From Brienomyrus brachyistius (Eukaryota > Chordata > Actinopteri > Osteoglossiformes > Mormyridae), in the NCBI RefSeq assembly GCF_023856365.1, contig NW_026042438.1, forward strand, positions 62,001-126,000: DNA of 64,000 bases. Reading direction: 5' to 3'. Positions 10,273 through 24,800 of this stretch are shown here, in pieces (within the stretch, counting starts at the first letter, position 1; each line of letters starts with the position of its first letter). Both the position numbers and the translations under genes were made by a program. The notes beneath the pieces are model-generated. The model saw nothing but the letters and a program-made list of their open reading frames with translations, ran no database searches and was not told where the DNA came from.

Positions 10273-12229
10273 CAATTACTGGTTGAAAAATGAATTGCTG
10301 TTAGTGTCTTAAATCATACTGCTGTAAAAGTAAAATTTACAAGAGAAATCAATATGCTTAGAATATGGGTTAAGATGGAAAATAATCCGTATTATTTGGG
10401 TTGTACAACTTTGTACTCCATAATTTTAATATTTTATCACGAAGCCTGAAGAGCAATATGAACTGTATCATGCTTTAAGTAAATTGTCTCATCCTTTATT
10501 TGTATTTAACTTCTACAGAACTTTGCAGGCTCATCTAGGATGGAGAATTTCTGCTGCTGAGCGCATTAGAAGAGATTCTCAGAGGGAGATACGAGTCCTA
10601 GGTGCCTGACAGAGTTAGGACCGACTCCAATAATTCTGCACTGTCTCCCAGATTAGAGGAAAAAAATGTATTTTACTGAAAATTTCATTTATGAAATTTT
10701 ACCTTAGACTTGGTCAGCAGCCATGTGGATAAATTTCAGAACTACAGACGGTCTGTGGGTTGGGGGGGACAAGCAGGTTGGCCGGTGGGGGCACGCGGAA
10801 TGCTCCTGGGGGTGTGGTGGGTGTGCTTATATGATTTACAGGAGCCGAGGCTAACAAAGGCACTAATCTGCACAAACAGCCTCCTGTACGAAGTTTTACA
10901 TGAAAAGGGGCCATGGGCTTGTTGGCGCCATGTTTCTTAGCAGACTGACTAATACAGCCAACTGGACCGTCTACCTCTTCAAAAACATCAAAATGGGGTC
11001 AAAATGGCCCCATCTGTGTTAATTTGCATCATTAATTATGGCATAAATCAATACATTCCAGATGAATTTTAAGGTAATTTCAACAAAAGCCTGTAATATC
11101 ATTTTCGACCACCATGTGACACCACAAGCCGTTGGAAAACCACTAAGATGTCAATATGAGATTTGGCAGAACTGAAAATATGATGTTAAATGTATCACAG
11201 TGCAATAGTTTTAAAAATAAATCAATGACTTTGCATGACAATTTTATGTGTTTTGTCAAATAAAAAACCTGAAGTATCTGAACAATTTTATGTGTTTTGC
11301 CAAATAAAAAACCTGAAGTATTTGAACTTGAACTGATACTGAGCAAAATATTACCTCTTACTTATATGAAGGTTCGCATTATCTATGATGTAGAATAAAA
11401 GACACAAGTAAACAATCCATTTCTTTGTTTTAAAGAAACAGATTAGCTAAGAAAACCAATTCCCACCCTGTGGAATCAATGTGCATCAGCTGTTTGTGGC
11501 CACTGCCCCGTGCACAATCTGCCACTGAAGATCCACCGTGTGCTTCTCAATGGGGGGCTTGTACAGGGACCTCCAACATCCCCGCGGGGAAGATCCAGGC
11601 CTCAACAAACCTGACCACCTAGAATCCGAAAATGTGCCCGAAAATGCAGCACTTTAACACAAGCCTGGTACAGACCTTTCTTAGACAAATCTCTAAGAGC
11701 CACCTGCTGAAGAGACACGAAAGAGAGCAGCAAACCCACCTCCTCCCGATGACCCTCTACAGCAGGAGGGAAAAATGGGGACTACTGCCTCCTCCCAACT
11801 CAAGCACATTCTTAGTTGCCTCTGGTAGCGTGCAGACAATGTCCTCCAAAGCTCTCTGAAGAAGTCTGGGGGAGGGGGAAACATTTCCGCATGTAGGGGG
11901 CCAGTGGCATTTAATTATTTACAGAAAATTCCATAGAGCCAATGTAGGAACCTGAGGTCAGTTTAACACAGGTCACTGTCCGTGGTGCTGAAACCTTTAC
12001 TTGATGGGCTGGTCCCATCAAGCTGTAGACTCTGAGTCAGGCTACACAGGAACAACCACCATACAGCTTCCCGTGCTCACTCATCAGGAGTCCCTTAGCT
12101 GGGCTCAGTCGAAGTATCTCAGTGTATGGGGACACTCTCCCTTTCTGTAACAAAGCCTCCTAGCCTGTGATTCCAGATGGGTCAAGGCCTGACACAGCAT
12201 ATTCAACCCCCCCGCCTTTCCCCATTCAT
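10273..12229. other. Non-coding, no gene recognised
   Basis: Apart from a two-copy tandem repeat at 11239-11326, no coding, RNA or mobile-element signal is recognised on either strand. Confidence 0.45.
11239..11326 (+). repeat. Two-copy tandem repeat, 44-bp period
   Basis: CAATTTTATGTGTTTTGTCA at 11239 recurs at 11283 with one change (TTTTGCCA), and the downstream AATAAAAAACCTGAAGTAT matches in both copies. Confidence 0.85.
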
Positions 12230-12749
12230 TACATATAACTATGGAAAAAAGTTAGAGACCATAGCACCAATTTTTGTTTCACTCAGTTCTCCTTTATGGG
12301 TATGGATCTGTGAATAATGTTTTTTTTTTCTTTTGCAAACTGCAGCCTGGTTCTTTCCTGCTTCTCATTAATGAAGGGCTTCTTCCTTGCTTTATGGGAC
12401 TTCAGCCCTGCTTCTATGAGCCTGTTATGAACTGTCCTAGCAGTGCACCTCACACCTGCACTTAACGTTTCCACCAAGTACAGGTCACTTGAGGTCATGA
12501 TTCATAAGGCACTGTCGGATAAGTGAACGGGCATCTCAAGCATTGGGAAGTCGTTTCCACCCTTTACCTGGCTGCTTTCTGGCCTTTCTCAGTGTCTCCC
12601 GTTTCACCATATAAGTACACTTGCGTACTTAGAACCTGGAAGCAACCTGACGCTCAGCGTACCTTTCTGCCAGCAAAACCAGCTTTAAACAAGCAGATTT
12701 TTTTTCCAGTATAGAGTGGTCTCAATTTAGACTTCCCATGTTAGAGCTG
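12230..12749 (-). mobile_element. Decayed Tc1-like transposon abutting the array
   Basis: The left end (TATGGAAAAAAGTTAGAGACCA at about 12240) and the right end in reverse complement (CATGGGAAGTCTAAATTGAG at about 12740) are diverged inverted repeats of the Tc1 type with the usual GAGACCA core. The coding strand is minus. Only about 520 bp remain, so most of the transposase is deleted. The outermost right end reads TTAGAGCTG, which matches the Tc1 terminal AGAGCTG, and the minisatellite (CTGACAAAAGCAG) starts from that same CTG. Confidence 0.7.
12283..12498 (-). pseudogene. Tc1 transposase N-terminal fragment
   Basis: On the minus strand the frame reads TSSDLYLVETLSAGVRCTA, then RTVHNRLIEAGLKSHKARKK and RLQFAKEK. 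This is the paired-like helix-turn-helix end and linker of Tc1 transposases (family pattern: RTVRRRL.EAGL, ARKKP, RL.WAK). The catalytic DDE core is absent and the frame ends within the subterminal region. It cannot encode an active enzyme. Confidence 0.8.
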
Positions 12750-13193
12750 ACAAAAGCAGCACCCTGACAAACCAGCAGCCTGACCCTGACAAAGCAGCAG
12801 CAGCCTGACACTGACAAAGCAGCAGCAGCCTGACACTGACAAAGCAGCAGCCTGACACTGACAAAGCAGCAGCCTGACACTGACAAACCAGCAGCCCCCT
12901 GACAAACCAGCAGCAGCCTGACCCTGACAAACCAGCAGCAGCCTGACCCTGACAAAGCAGCAGCAGCCTGACACTGACAAAGCAGCAGCCTGACACTGAC
13001 AAAGCAGCAGCCTGACACTGACAAAGCAGCAGCCTGACACTGACAAAGCAGCACCCTGACAAAGCAGCACCCTGACAAAGCAGCACCCTGACAAAGCAGC
13101 ACCCTGACAAAGCAGCACCCTGACAAAGCAGCACCCTGACAGACAAGCAGCACCCTGACAGACAAGCAGCAGCCTGACAGACAAAGCAGCAGC

Positions 13194-13628
13194 CTGACAC
13201 TGACAGACAAAGCAGCAGCAGCCTGACACTGACAGACAAAGCAGCAGCAGCCTGACACTGACAGACAAAGCAGCAGCAGCCTGACACTGACAGACAAAGC
13301 AGCAGCAGCCTGACACTGACAGACAAAGCAGCAGCAGCCTGACACTGACAGACAAAGCAGCAGCAGCCTGACACTGACAGACAAAGCAGCAGCAGCCTGA
13401 CACTGACAGACAAAGCAGCAGCAGCCTGACACTGACAGACAAAGCAGCAGCAGCCTGACACTGACAGACAAAGCAGCAGCAGCCTGACACTGACAGACAA
13501 AGCAGCAGCAGCCTGACACTGACAGACAAAGCAGCAGCAGCCTGACACTGACAGACAAAGCAGCAGCAGCCTGACACTGACAGACAAAGCAGCAGCAGCC
13601 TGACACTGACAGACAAAGCAGCAGCAGC
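13194..13628 (+). repeat. Array block: 15 copies of a 29-bp variant
   Basis: Each unit is CTGACACTGACAGACAAAG followed by CAG tract sequence. The inserted GACA makes the length 29, one of the few variants that is not 1 modulo 3. The span is exactly 15 x 29. Confidence 0.85.
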
Positions 13629-13795
13629 CTGACACTGACAAAGCAGCAGCAGCCTGACACTGACAAAGCAGCAGCAGCCTGACACTGACAGACAAAGCAG
13701 CAGCAGCCTGACACTGACAAAGCAGCAGCAGCCTGACAAACCAGCAGCAGCCTGACACTGACAAACCAGCAGCAGCCTGACAAACCAGCAGCAGC

Positions 13796-14170
13796 CTGAC
13801 CCTGACAAACCAGCAGCAGCCTGACCCTGACAAACCAGCAGCAGCCTGACCCTGACAAACCAGCAGCAGCCTGACCCTGACAAACCAGCAGCAGCCTGAC
13901 CCTGACAAACCAGCAGCAGCCTGACCCTGACAAACCAGCAGCAGCCTGACCCTGACAAACCAGCAGCAGCCTGACCCTGACAAACCAGCAGCAGCCTGAC
14001 CCTGACAAACCAGCAGCAGCCTGACCCTGACAAACCAGCAGCAGCCTGACCCTGACAAACCAGCAGCAGCCTGACCCTGACAAACCAGCAGCAGCCTGAC
14101 CCTGACAAACCAGCAGCAGCCTGACCCTGACAAACCAGCAGCAGCCTGACCCTGACAAACCAGCAGCAGC
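13796..14170 (+). repeat. Array block: 15 copies of a 25-bp variant
   Basis: Each unit is the 19-bp AAAC unit preceded by CTGACC. The span is exactly 15 x 25, followed by four plain 19-bp AAAC units and then eleven 19-bp AAAG units (14247-14455). Confidence 0.85.
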
Positions 14171-14455
14171 CTGACAAACCAGCAGCAGCCTGACAAACCA
14201 GCAGCAGCCTGACAAACCAGCAGCAGCCTGACAAACCAGCAGCAGCCTGACAAAGCAGCAGCAGCCTGACAAAGCAGCAGCAGCCTGACAAAGCAGCAGC
14301 AGCCTGACAAAGCAGCAGCAGCCTGACAAAGCAGCAGCAGCCTGACAAAGCAGCAGCAGCCTGACAAAGCAGCAGCAGCCTGACAAAGCAGCAGCAGCCT
14401 GACAAAGCAGCAGCAGCCTGACAAAGCAGCAGCAGCCTGACAAAGCAGCAGCACC

Positions 14456-14714
14456 CTGACAAAGCAGCAGCCTGACAAAGCAGCAGCCTGACAAAGCAGC
14501 AGCCTGACAAAGCAGCAGCCTGACAAAGCAGCAGCCTGACAAAGCAGCAGCCTGACAAAGCAGCAGCCTGACAAAGCAGCAGCCTGACAAAGCAGCAGCC
14601 TGACAAAGCAGCAGCCTGACAAAGCAGCAGCCTGACAAAGCAGCAGCCTGACAAAGCAGCAGCCTGACAAAGCAGCAGCCTGACAAAGCAGCAGCCTGAC
14701 AAAGCAGCAGCAGC
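14456..14714 (+). repeat. Array block: 16-bp AAAG units
   Basis: Fifteen copies of CTGACAAAGCAGCAGC (16 bp) and one 19-bp copy. This is the shortest abundant unit in the array. Confidence 0.85.
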
Positions 14715-15343
14715 CTGACCCTGACAAACCAGCAGCAGCCTGACCCTGACAAACCAGCAGCAGCCTGACCCTGACAAACCAGCAGCAGCCTGACCCTGAC
14801 AAACCAGCAGCAGCCTGACCCTGACAAACCAGCAGCAGCCTGACACTGACAAAGCAGCAGCAGCCTGACACTGACAAAGCAGCAGCAGCCTGACACTGAC
14901 AAAGCAGCAGCAGCCTGACACTGACAAAGCAGCAGCAGCCTGACACTGACAAAGCAGCAGCAGCCTGACACTGACAAACCAGCAGCACCCTGACAAACCA
15001 GCAGCCTGACACTGACAAACCAGCAGCCTGACACTGACAAACCAGCAGCCTGACAAAGCAGCAGCCTGACAAAGCAGCAGCCTGACAAAGCAGCAGCCTG
15101 ACAAAGCAGCAGCCTGACACTGACAAACCAGCAGCCTGACAAAGCAGCAGCCTGACAAAGCAGCAGCCTGACAAAGCAGCAGCCTGACAAAGCAGCAGCC
15201 TGACAAACCAGCAGCAGCCTGACACTGACAAACCAGCAGCAGCCTGACACTGACAAACCAGCAGCAGCCTGACACTGACAAACCAGCAGCAGCCTGACAC
15301 TGACAAACCAGCAGCAGCCTGACACTGACAAAGCAGCAGCAGC

Positions 15344-15818
15344 CTGACAAAGCAGCAGCAGCCTGACAAAGCAGCAGCAGCCTGACAAAGCAGCAGCAGC
15401 CTGACAAAGCAGCAGCAGCCTGACAAAGCAGCAGCAGCCTGACAAAGCAGCAGCAGCCTGACAAAGCAGCAGCAGCCTGACAAAGCAGCAGCAGCCTGAC
15501 AAAGCAGCAGCAGCCTGACAAAGCAGCAGCAGCCTGACAAAGCAGCAGCAGCCTGACAAAGCAGCAGCAGCCTGACAAAGCAGCAGCAGCCTGACAAAGC
15601 AGCAGCAGCCTGACAAAGCAGCAGCAGCCTGACAAAGCAGCAGCAGCCTGACAAAGCAGCAGCAGCCTGACAAAGCAGCAGCAGCCTGACAAAGCAGCAG
15701 CAGCCTGACAAAGCAGCAGCAGCCTGACAAAGCAGCAGCAGCCTGACAAAGCAGCAGCAGCCTGACAAAGCAGCAGCAGCCTGACAAAGCAGCAGCAGCC
15801 TGACAAAGCAGCAGCAGC
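15344..15818 (+). repeat. Array block: 25 copies of 19-bp AAAG unit
   Basis: CTGACAAAGCAGCAGCAGC repeated with no length change; the span is exactly 25 x 19. Confidence 0.85.
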
Positions 15819-18800
15819 CTGACAAACCAGCAGCCTGACCCTGACAAACCAGCAGCCTGACCCTGACAAACCAGCAGCCTGACCCTGACAAACCAGCAGC
15901 CTGACCCTGACAAACCAGCAGCCTGACCCTGACAAACCAGCAGCCTGACCCTGACAAACCAGCAGCCTGACCCTGACAAACCAGCAGCCTGACCCTGACA
16001 AACCAGCAGCCTGACCCTGACAAACCAGCAGCAGCCTGACAAACCAGCAGCAGCCTGACCCTGACAAACCAGCACCCTGACAAACCAGCAGCACCCTGAC
16101 AAACCAGCAGCAGCCTGACAAACCAGCAGCAGCCTGACACTGACAAAGCAGCAGCCTGACAAACCAGCAGCAGCCTGACACTGACAAAGCAGCAGCAGCC
16201 TGACAAAGCAGCACCCTGACACTGACAAAGCAGCAGCACCCTGACAAACCAGCAGCAGCCTGACAAACCAGCAGCAGCCTGACAAACCAGCAGCAGCCTG
16301 ACAAACCAGCAGCAGCCTGACAAACCAGCAGCAGCCTGACAAACCAGCAGCAGCCTGACAAACCAGCAGCAGCCTGACAAACCAGCAGCAGCCTGACAAA
16401 CCAGCAGCAGCCTGACAAACCAGCAGCCTGACAAACCAGCAGCAGCCTGACAAACCAGCAGCAGCCTGACAAACCAGCAGCAGCCTGACAAACCAGCAGC
16501 AGCCTGACACTGACAAACCAGCAGCAGCCTGACACTGACAAACCAGCAGCAGCCTGACACTGACAAACCAGCAGCAGCCTGACACTGACAAAGCAGCAGC
16601 AGCCTGACACTGACAAAGCAGCAGCAGCCTGACACTGACAAAGCAGCAGCAGCCTGACACTGACAAAGCAGCAGCAGCCTGACACTGACAAAGCAGCAGC
16701 AGCCTGACACTGACAAAGCAGCAGCAGCCTGACACTGACAAAGCAGCAGCAGCCTGACACTGACAAAGCAGCAGCAGCCTGACACTGACAAAGCAGCAGC
16801 AGCCTGACACTGACAAAGCAGCAGCAGCCTGACACTGACAAAGCAGCAGCAGCCTGACACTGACAAAGCAGCAGCCTGACAAAGCAGCAGCCTGACAAAG
16901 CAGCAGCCTGACAAAGCAGCAGCCTGACACTGACAAACCAGCAGCACGACACTGACAAACAAGCAGCACGACACTGACAAACAAGCAGCACCCTGACAAA
17001 CAAGCAGCAGCCTGACAAACAAGCAGCAGCCTGACAAACAAGCAGCAGCCTGACAAACAAGCAGCAGCCTGACAAACCAGCAGCAGCCTGACAAACCAGC
17101 AGCAGCCTGACAAACCAGCAGCAGCCTGACAAACAAGCAGCAGCCTGACAAACCAGCAGCAGCCTGACAAACCAGCAGCAGCCTGACACTGACAAACCAG
17201 CAGCAGCCTGACACTGACAAACCAGCAGCAGCCTGACACTGACAAACCAGCAGCAGCCTGACAAACCAGCAGCAGCCTGACAAACCAGCAGCAGCCTGAC
17301 AAACCAGCAGCAGCCTGACAAACCAGCAGCAGCCTGACAAACCAGCAGCAGCCTGACAAACCAGCAGCAGCCTGACAAACCAGCAGCAGCCTGACAAACC
17401 AGCAGCAGCCTGACAAACCAGCAGCAGCCTGACAAACCAGCAGCAGCCTGACAAACCAGCAGCAGCCTGACAAACCAGCAGCAGCCTGACAAACCAGCAG
17501 CAGCCTGACAAACCAGCAGCAGCCTGACAAACCAGCAGCAGCCTGACAAACAAGCAGCACCCTGACAAACAAGCAGCACCCTGACAAACAAGCAGCAGCC
17601 TGACAAACCAGCAGCAGCCTGACAAACCAGCAGCAGCCTGACAAACCAGCAGCAGCCTGACAAACCAGCAGCAGCCTGACAAACCAGCAGCAGCCTGACA
17701 AACAAGCAGCACCCTGACAAACAAGCAGCACCCTGACAAACAAGCAGCACCCTGACAAAGCAGCAGCCTGACACTGACAAAGCAGCAGCCTGACACTGAC
17801 AAAGCAGCAGCCTGACACTGACAAAGCAGCAGCCTGACAAAGCAGCAGCCTGACAAAGCAGCAGCCTGACAAAGCAGCACCCTGACAAAGCAGCACCCTG
17901 ACAAAGCAGCACCCTGACAAAGCAGCAGCAGCCTGACACTGACAAAGCAGCAGCAGCCTGACACTGACAAAGCAGCAGCAGCCTGACACTGACAAACCAG
18001 CAGCACCCTGACAAACCAGCAGCAGCCTGACCCTGACAAAGCAGCAGCCTGACCCTGACAAACCAGCACCCTGACACTGACAAACCAGCAGCAGCCTGAC
18101 CCTGACAAACCAGCAGCAGCCTGACACTGACAAACCAGCAGCAGCCTGACCCTGACAAACCAGCAGCAGCCTGACCCTGACAAACCAGCAGCCTGACCCT
18201 GACAAACCAGCAGCCTGACCCTGACAAACCAGCAGCAGCCTGACAAACCAGCAGCAGCCTGACAAACCAGCAGCAGCCTGACCCTGACAAAGCAGCAGCC
18301 TGACACTGACAAAGCAGCAGCCTGACACTGACAAAGCAGCAGCCTGACACTGACAAAGCAGCAGCCTGACACTGACAAAGCAGCAGCCTGACACTGACAA
18401 AGCAGCAGCCTGACACTGACAAAGCAGCAGCCTGACACTGACAAAGCAGCAGCCTGACACTGACAAAGCAGCAGCCTGACACTGACAAACCAGCAGCCTG
18501 ACACTGACAAACCAGCAGCACGACACTGACAAACAAGCAGCACCCTGACACTGACAAAGCAGCAGCAGCCTGACAAAGCAGCAGCAGCCTGACAAAGCAG
18601 CAGCAGCCTGACAAAGCAGCAGCAGCCTGACAAAGCAGCAGCAGCCTGACAAAGCAGCAGCAGCCTGACAAAGCAGCAGCAGCCTGACAAAGCAGCACCC
18701 TGACAAAGCAGCAGCCTGACAAAGCAGCACCCTGACAAAGCAGCACCCTGACAAAGCAGCAGCACCCTGACAAAGCAGCAGCACCCTGACAAAGCAGCAG

Positions 18801-21800
18801 CCCCCTGACAAAGCAGCAGCCTGACAAAGCAGCAGCCTGACAAAGCAGCAGCAGCCTGACACTGACAAACCAGCAGCACCCTGACACTGACAAACCAGCA
18901 GCACCCTGACAAACCAGCAGCACCCTGACACTGACAAAGCAGCAGCCTGACCCTGACAAAGCAGCAGCCTGACCCTGACAAAGCAGCAGCCTGACACTGA
19001 CAAACCAGCACCCTGACACTGACAAACCAGCAGCCTGACAAACCAGCAGCCTGACAAACCAGCAGCCTGACAAAGCAGCAGCCTGACAAAGCAGCAGCCT
19101 GACAAAGCAGCAGCCTGACACTGACAAAGCAGCAGCCTGACACTGACAAAGCAGCAGCCTGACACTGACAAAGCAGCAGCCTGACAAAGCAGCAGCCTGA
19201 CAAAGCAGCAGCCTGACAAAGCAGCAGCCTGACAAAGCAGCAGCCTGACAAAGCAGCAGCCTGACAAAGCAGCAGCCTGACAAAGCAGCAGCCTGACAAA
19301 GCAGCAGCCTGACAAAGCAGCAGCCTGACACTGACAAACAAGCAGCACCCTGACACTGACAAACAAGCAGCACCCTGACAAACAAGCAGCACCCTGACAA
19401 AGCAGCAGCAGCCTGACACTGACAAAGCAGCAGCAGCCTGACACTGACAAACCAGCAGCAGCCTGACACTGACAAACCAGCAGCCTGACAAACCAGCAGC
19501 CTGACAAAGCAGCAGCCTGACAAAGCAGCAGCAGCCTGACAAAGCAGCAGCAGCCTGACAAAGCAGCAGCAGCCTGACACTGACAAACCAGCAGCAGCCT
19601 GACACTGACAAACCAGCAGCAGCCTGACCCTGACAAACCAGCAGCCTGACCCTGACAAACCAGCAGCCTGACCCTGACAAACCAGCAGCCTGACCCTGAC
19701 AAACCAGCAGCCTGACCCTGACAAACCAGCAGCAGCCTGACACTGACAAACCAGCAGCAGCCTGACCCTGACAAACCAGCAGCAGCCTGACACTGACAAA
19801 CCAGCAGCAGCCTGACAAACCAGCAGCAGCCTGACAAAGCAGCAGCCTGACAAACCAGCAGCAGCCTGACAAAGCAGCAGCACCCTGACAAAGCAGCAGC
19901 ACCCTGACAAAGCAGCAGCAGCCTGACAAAGCAGCAGCACCCTGACAAAGCAGCAGCACCCTGACAAAGCAGCACCACCCTGACAAAGCAGCACCACCCT
20001 GACAAAGCAGCAGCCTGACCCTGACACAGCAGCAGCCTGACCCTGACACTGACAAAGCAGCAGCCTGACCCTGACACTGACAAAGCAGCAGCCTGACCCT
20101 GACACTGACAAAGCAGCAGCCTGACCCTGACAAACCAGCACCAGCCTGACAAACCAGCACCAGCCTGACAAACCAGCACCAGCCTGACAAACCAGCACCA
20201 GCCTGACAAACCAGCACCAGCCTGACAAACCAGCACCAGCCTGACAAACCAGCAGCAGCCTGACACTGACAAACCAGCAGCAGCCTGACACTGACAAACC
20301 AGCACCCTGACAAACAAGCAGCACCCTGACAAACCAGCAGCCTGACCCTGACAAACCAGCAGCCTGACCCTGACAAACCAGCAGCCTGACCCTGACAAAC
20401 CAGCAGCCTGACCCTGACAAACCAGCAGCCTGACCAACCAGCAGCAGCCTGACAAACCAGCAGCAGCCTGACAAACCAGCAGCCTCAGCCTGACAAACCA
20501 GCAGCCTCAGCCTGACAAACCAGCAGCCTCAGCCTGACAAACCAGCAGCCTCAGCCTGACAAAGCAGCAGCCTGACACTGACAAAGCAGCAGCCTGACAC
20601 TGACAAAGCAGCAGCCTGACACTGACAAAGCAGCAGCCTGACAAAGCAGCAGCCTGACAAAGCAGCAGCCTGACAAAGCAGCAGCCTGACAAAGCAGCAG
20701 CCTGACAAAGCAGCAGCCTGACAAAGCAGCAGCCTGACAAAGCAGCAGCCTGACAAAGCAGCAGCCTGACAAAGCAGCAGCCTGACACTGACAAACAAGC
20801 AGCACCCTGACAAAGCAGCAGCAGCCTGACACTGACAAAGCAGCAGCAGCCTGACACTGACAAACCAGCAGCAGCCTGACCCTGACAAACCAGCAGCAGC
20901 CTGACCCTGACAAACCAGCAGCAGCCTGACCCTGACAAACCAGCAGCAGCCTGACAAACCAGCAGCAGCCTGACAAACCAGCAGCAGCCTGACAAACCAG
21001 CAGCAGCCTGACAAACCAGCAGCAGCCTGACAAACCAGCAGCAGCCTGACAAACCAGCAGCAGCCTGACAAACCAGCAGCAGCCTGACAAACCAGCAGCA
21101 GCCTGACAAACCAGCAGCAGCCTGACAAACCAGCAGCAGCCTGACAAACCAGCAGCAGCCTGACAAACCAGCAGCAGCCTGACAAACCAGCAGCAGCCTG
21201 ACAAACCAGCAGCAGCCTGACAAACCAGCAGCAGCCTGACAAACCAGCAGCAGCCTGACACTGACAAACCAGCAGCAGCCTGACACTGACAAACCAGCAG
21301 CAGCCTGACACTGACAAACCAGCAGCAGCCTGACACTGACAAACAAGCAGCACCCTGACACTGACAAACAAGCAGCAGCCTGACACTGACAAACAAGCAG
21401 CAGCCTGACACTGACAAACCAGCAGCAGCCTGACACTGACAAACCAGCAGCAGCCTGACACTGACAAACCAGCAGCAGCCTGACACTGACAAACCAGCAG
21501 CAGCCTGACACTGACAAACCAGCAGCAGCCTGACACTGACAAACAAGCAGCACCCTGACAAACAAGCAGCACCCTGACAAACAAGCAGCAGCCTGACACT
21601 GACAAACCAGCAGCAGCCTGACACTGACAAACCAGCAGCAGCCTGACACTGACAAACCAGCAGCAGCCTGACACTGACAAACCAGCAGCAGCCTGACACT
21701 GACAAACCAGCAGCAGCCTGACACTGACAAACCAGCAGCCTGACACTGACAAACCAGCAGCCTGACACTGACAAACCAGCAGCCTGACACTGACAAACAA

Positions 21801-24800
21801 GCAGCACGACACTGACAAACAAGCAGCACGACACTGACAAACCAGCAGCAGCACGACACTGACAAACCAGCAGCAGCACGACACTGACAAACCAGCAGCA
21901 GCACGACACTGACAAAGCAGCAGCAGCACGACACTGACAAAGCAGCAGCAGCACGACACTGACAAAGCAGCAGCAGCCTGACAAAGCAGCAGCAGCCTGA
22001 CAAAGCAGCAGCAGCCTGACAAAGCAGCAGCAGCCTGACAAAGCAGCAGCAGCCTGACAAAGCAGCAGCCTGACAAAGCAGCAGCACCCTGACAAAGCAG
22101 CAGCACCCTGACAAAGCAGCAGCACCCTGACAAAGCAGCAGCACCCTGACAAAGCAGCAGCACCCTGACAAAGCAGCAGCACCCTGACAAAGCAGCAGCA
22201 CCCTGACAAAGCAGCAGCACCCTGACAAAGCAGCAGCACCCTGACACTGACAAAGCAGCAGCACCCTGACAAAGCAGCAGCACCCTGACACTGACAAAGC
22301 AGCAGCCTGACCCTGACAAAGCAGCACCCTGACCCTGACAAAGCAGCACCCTGACCCTGACAAAGCAGCACCAGCCTGACAAACCAGCACCAGCCTGACA
22401 AACCAGCACCAGCCTGACAAACCAGCACCAGCCTGACAAACCAGCACCAGCCTGACAAACCAGCACCAGCCTGACAAACCAGCACCCGCCTGACAAACCA
22501 GCAGCAGCCTGACCCTGACAAACCAGCAGCAGCCTGACACTGACAAACCAGCAGCAGCCTGACACTGACAAACCAGCAGCAGCCTGACACTGACAAACCA
22601 GCAGCAGCCTGACACTGACAAACCAGCAGCAGCCTGACACTGACAAACCAGCAGCAGCCTGACACTGACAAACCAGCAGCAGCCTGACACTGACAAACCA
22701 GCAGCAGCCTGACACTGACAAACCAGCAGCAGCCTGACACTGACAAACCAGCAGCAGCCTGACACTGACAAACCAGCAGCAGCCTGACACTGACAAACCA
22801 GCAGCAGCCTGACACTGACAAACCAGCAGCAGCCTGACACTGACAAACCAGCAGCAGCCTGACACTGACAAACCAGCAGCAGCCTGACACTGACAAACCA
22901 GCAGCAGCCTGACACTGACAAACCAGCAGCAGCCTGACACTGACAAACCAGCAGCAGCCTGACACTGACAAACCAGCACCCGCCTGACCCTGACAAACCA
23001 GCAGCAGCCTGACAAACCAGCAGCACCCTGACAAACAAGCAGCACCCTGACAAACAAGCAGCACCCTGACAAACAAGCAGCAGCCTGACAAACCAGCAGC
23101 AGCCTGACAAACCAGCAGCAGCCTGACAAACCAGCAGCAGCCTGACAAACAAGCAGCAGCCTGACAAACCAGCAGCCTGACCCTGACAAACCAGCAGCCT
23201 GACAAACCAGCAGCCTGACAAACCAGCAGCAGCCTGACAAACCAGCAGCAGCCTGACAAAGCAGCAGCAGCCTGACAAAGCAGCAGCCTGACCCTGACAA
23301 AGCAGCAGCCTGACCCTGACAAAGCAGCAGCCTGACCCTGACAAAGCAGCAGCCTGACCCTGACAAAGCAGCAGCCTGACAAACCAGCAGCAGCCTGACA
23401 AACCAGCAGCAGCCTGACAAACCAGCAGCAGCCTGACACTGACAAACCAGCAGCCTGACACAGACAAACCAGCAGCCTGACACAGACAAACCAGCAGCCT
23501 GACACAGACAAACCAGCAGCCTGACACAGACAAACAAGCAGCACGACACTGACAAACAAGCAGCACGACACTGACAAACAAGCAGCACGACACTGACAAA
23601 CAAGCAGCAGCCTGACAAACCAGCAGCAGCCTGACACTGACAAAGCAGCAGCAGCCTGACACTGACAAAGCAGCACCACCCTGACACTGACAAAGCAGCA
23701 CCACCCTGACACTGACAAAGCAGCACCACCCTGACACTGACAAAGCAGCACCACCCTGACACTGACAAAGCAGCACCACCCTGACACTGACAAAGCAGCA
23801 CCACCCTGACACTGACAAAGCAGCACCACCCTGACAAAGCAGCAGCAGCCTGACACTGACAAAGCAGCAGCAGCCTGACACTGACAAAGCAGCAGCAGCC
23901 TGACAAAGCAGCAGCAGCCTGACAAAGCAGCAGCAGCCTGACAAAGCAGCAGCAGCCTGACAAAGCAGCAGCAGCCTGACAAAGCAGCAGCAGCCTGACA
24001 AAGCAGCAGCAGCCTGACAAAGCAGCAGCAGCCTGACAAACCAGCACCAGCCTGACAAACCAGCACCAGCCTGACAAACCAGCACCAGCCTGACTAACCA
24101 GCACCAGCCTGACAAACCAGCAGCAGCCTGACCCTGACAAACCAGCAGCAGCCTGACCCTGACAAACCAGCAGCAGCCTGACCCTGACAAACCAGCAGCA
24201 GCCTGACCCTGACAAACCAGCAGCAGCCTGACCCTGACAAACCAGCAGCAGCCTGACAAACCAGCAGCACCCTGACAAACCAGCAGCACCCTGACAAACC
24301 AGCAGCACCCTGACAAACCAGCAGCACCCTGACAAACCAGCAGCACCCTGACAAACCAGCAGCACCCTGACAAACCAGCAGCACCCTGACAAACCAGCAG
24401 CACCCTGACAAACAAGCAGCAGCCTGACAAACAAGCAGCAGCCTGACAAACCAGCAGCAGCCTGACAAACCAGCAGCAGCCTGACAAACCAGCAGCAGCC
24501 TGACAAACCAGCAGCAGCCTGACAAACCAGCAGCAGCCTGACAAACCAGCAGCAGCCTGACAAACCAGCAGCAGCCTGACAAACCAGCAGCAGCCTGACA
24601 AACCAGCAGCAGCCTGACAAACCAGCAGCACCCTGACAAACCAGCAGCACCCTGACAAACCAGCAGCACCCTGACAAACCAGCAGCACCCTGACAAACCA
24701 GCAGCACCCTGACAAACCAGCAGCACCCTGACAAACAAGCAGCACCCTGACAAAGCAGCAGCAGCCTGACAAACCAGCAGCAGCCTGACACACCAGCAGC

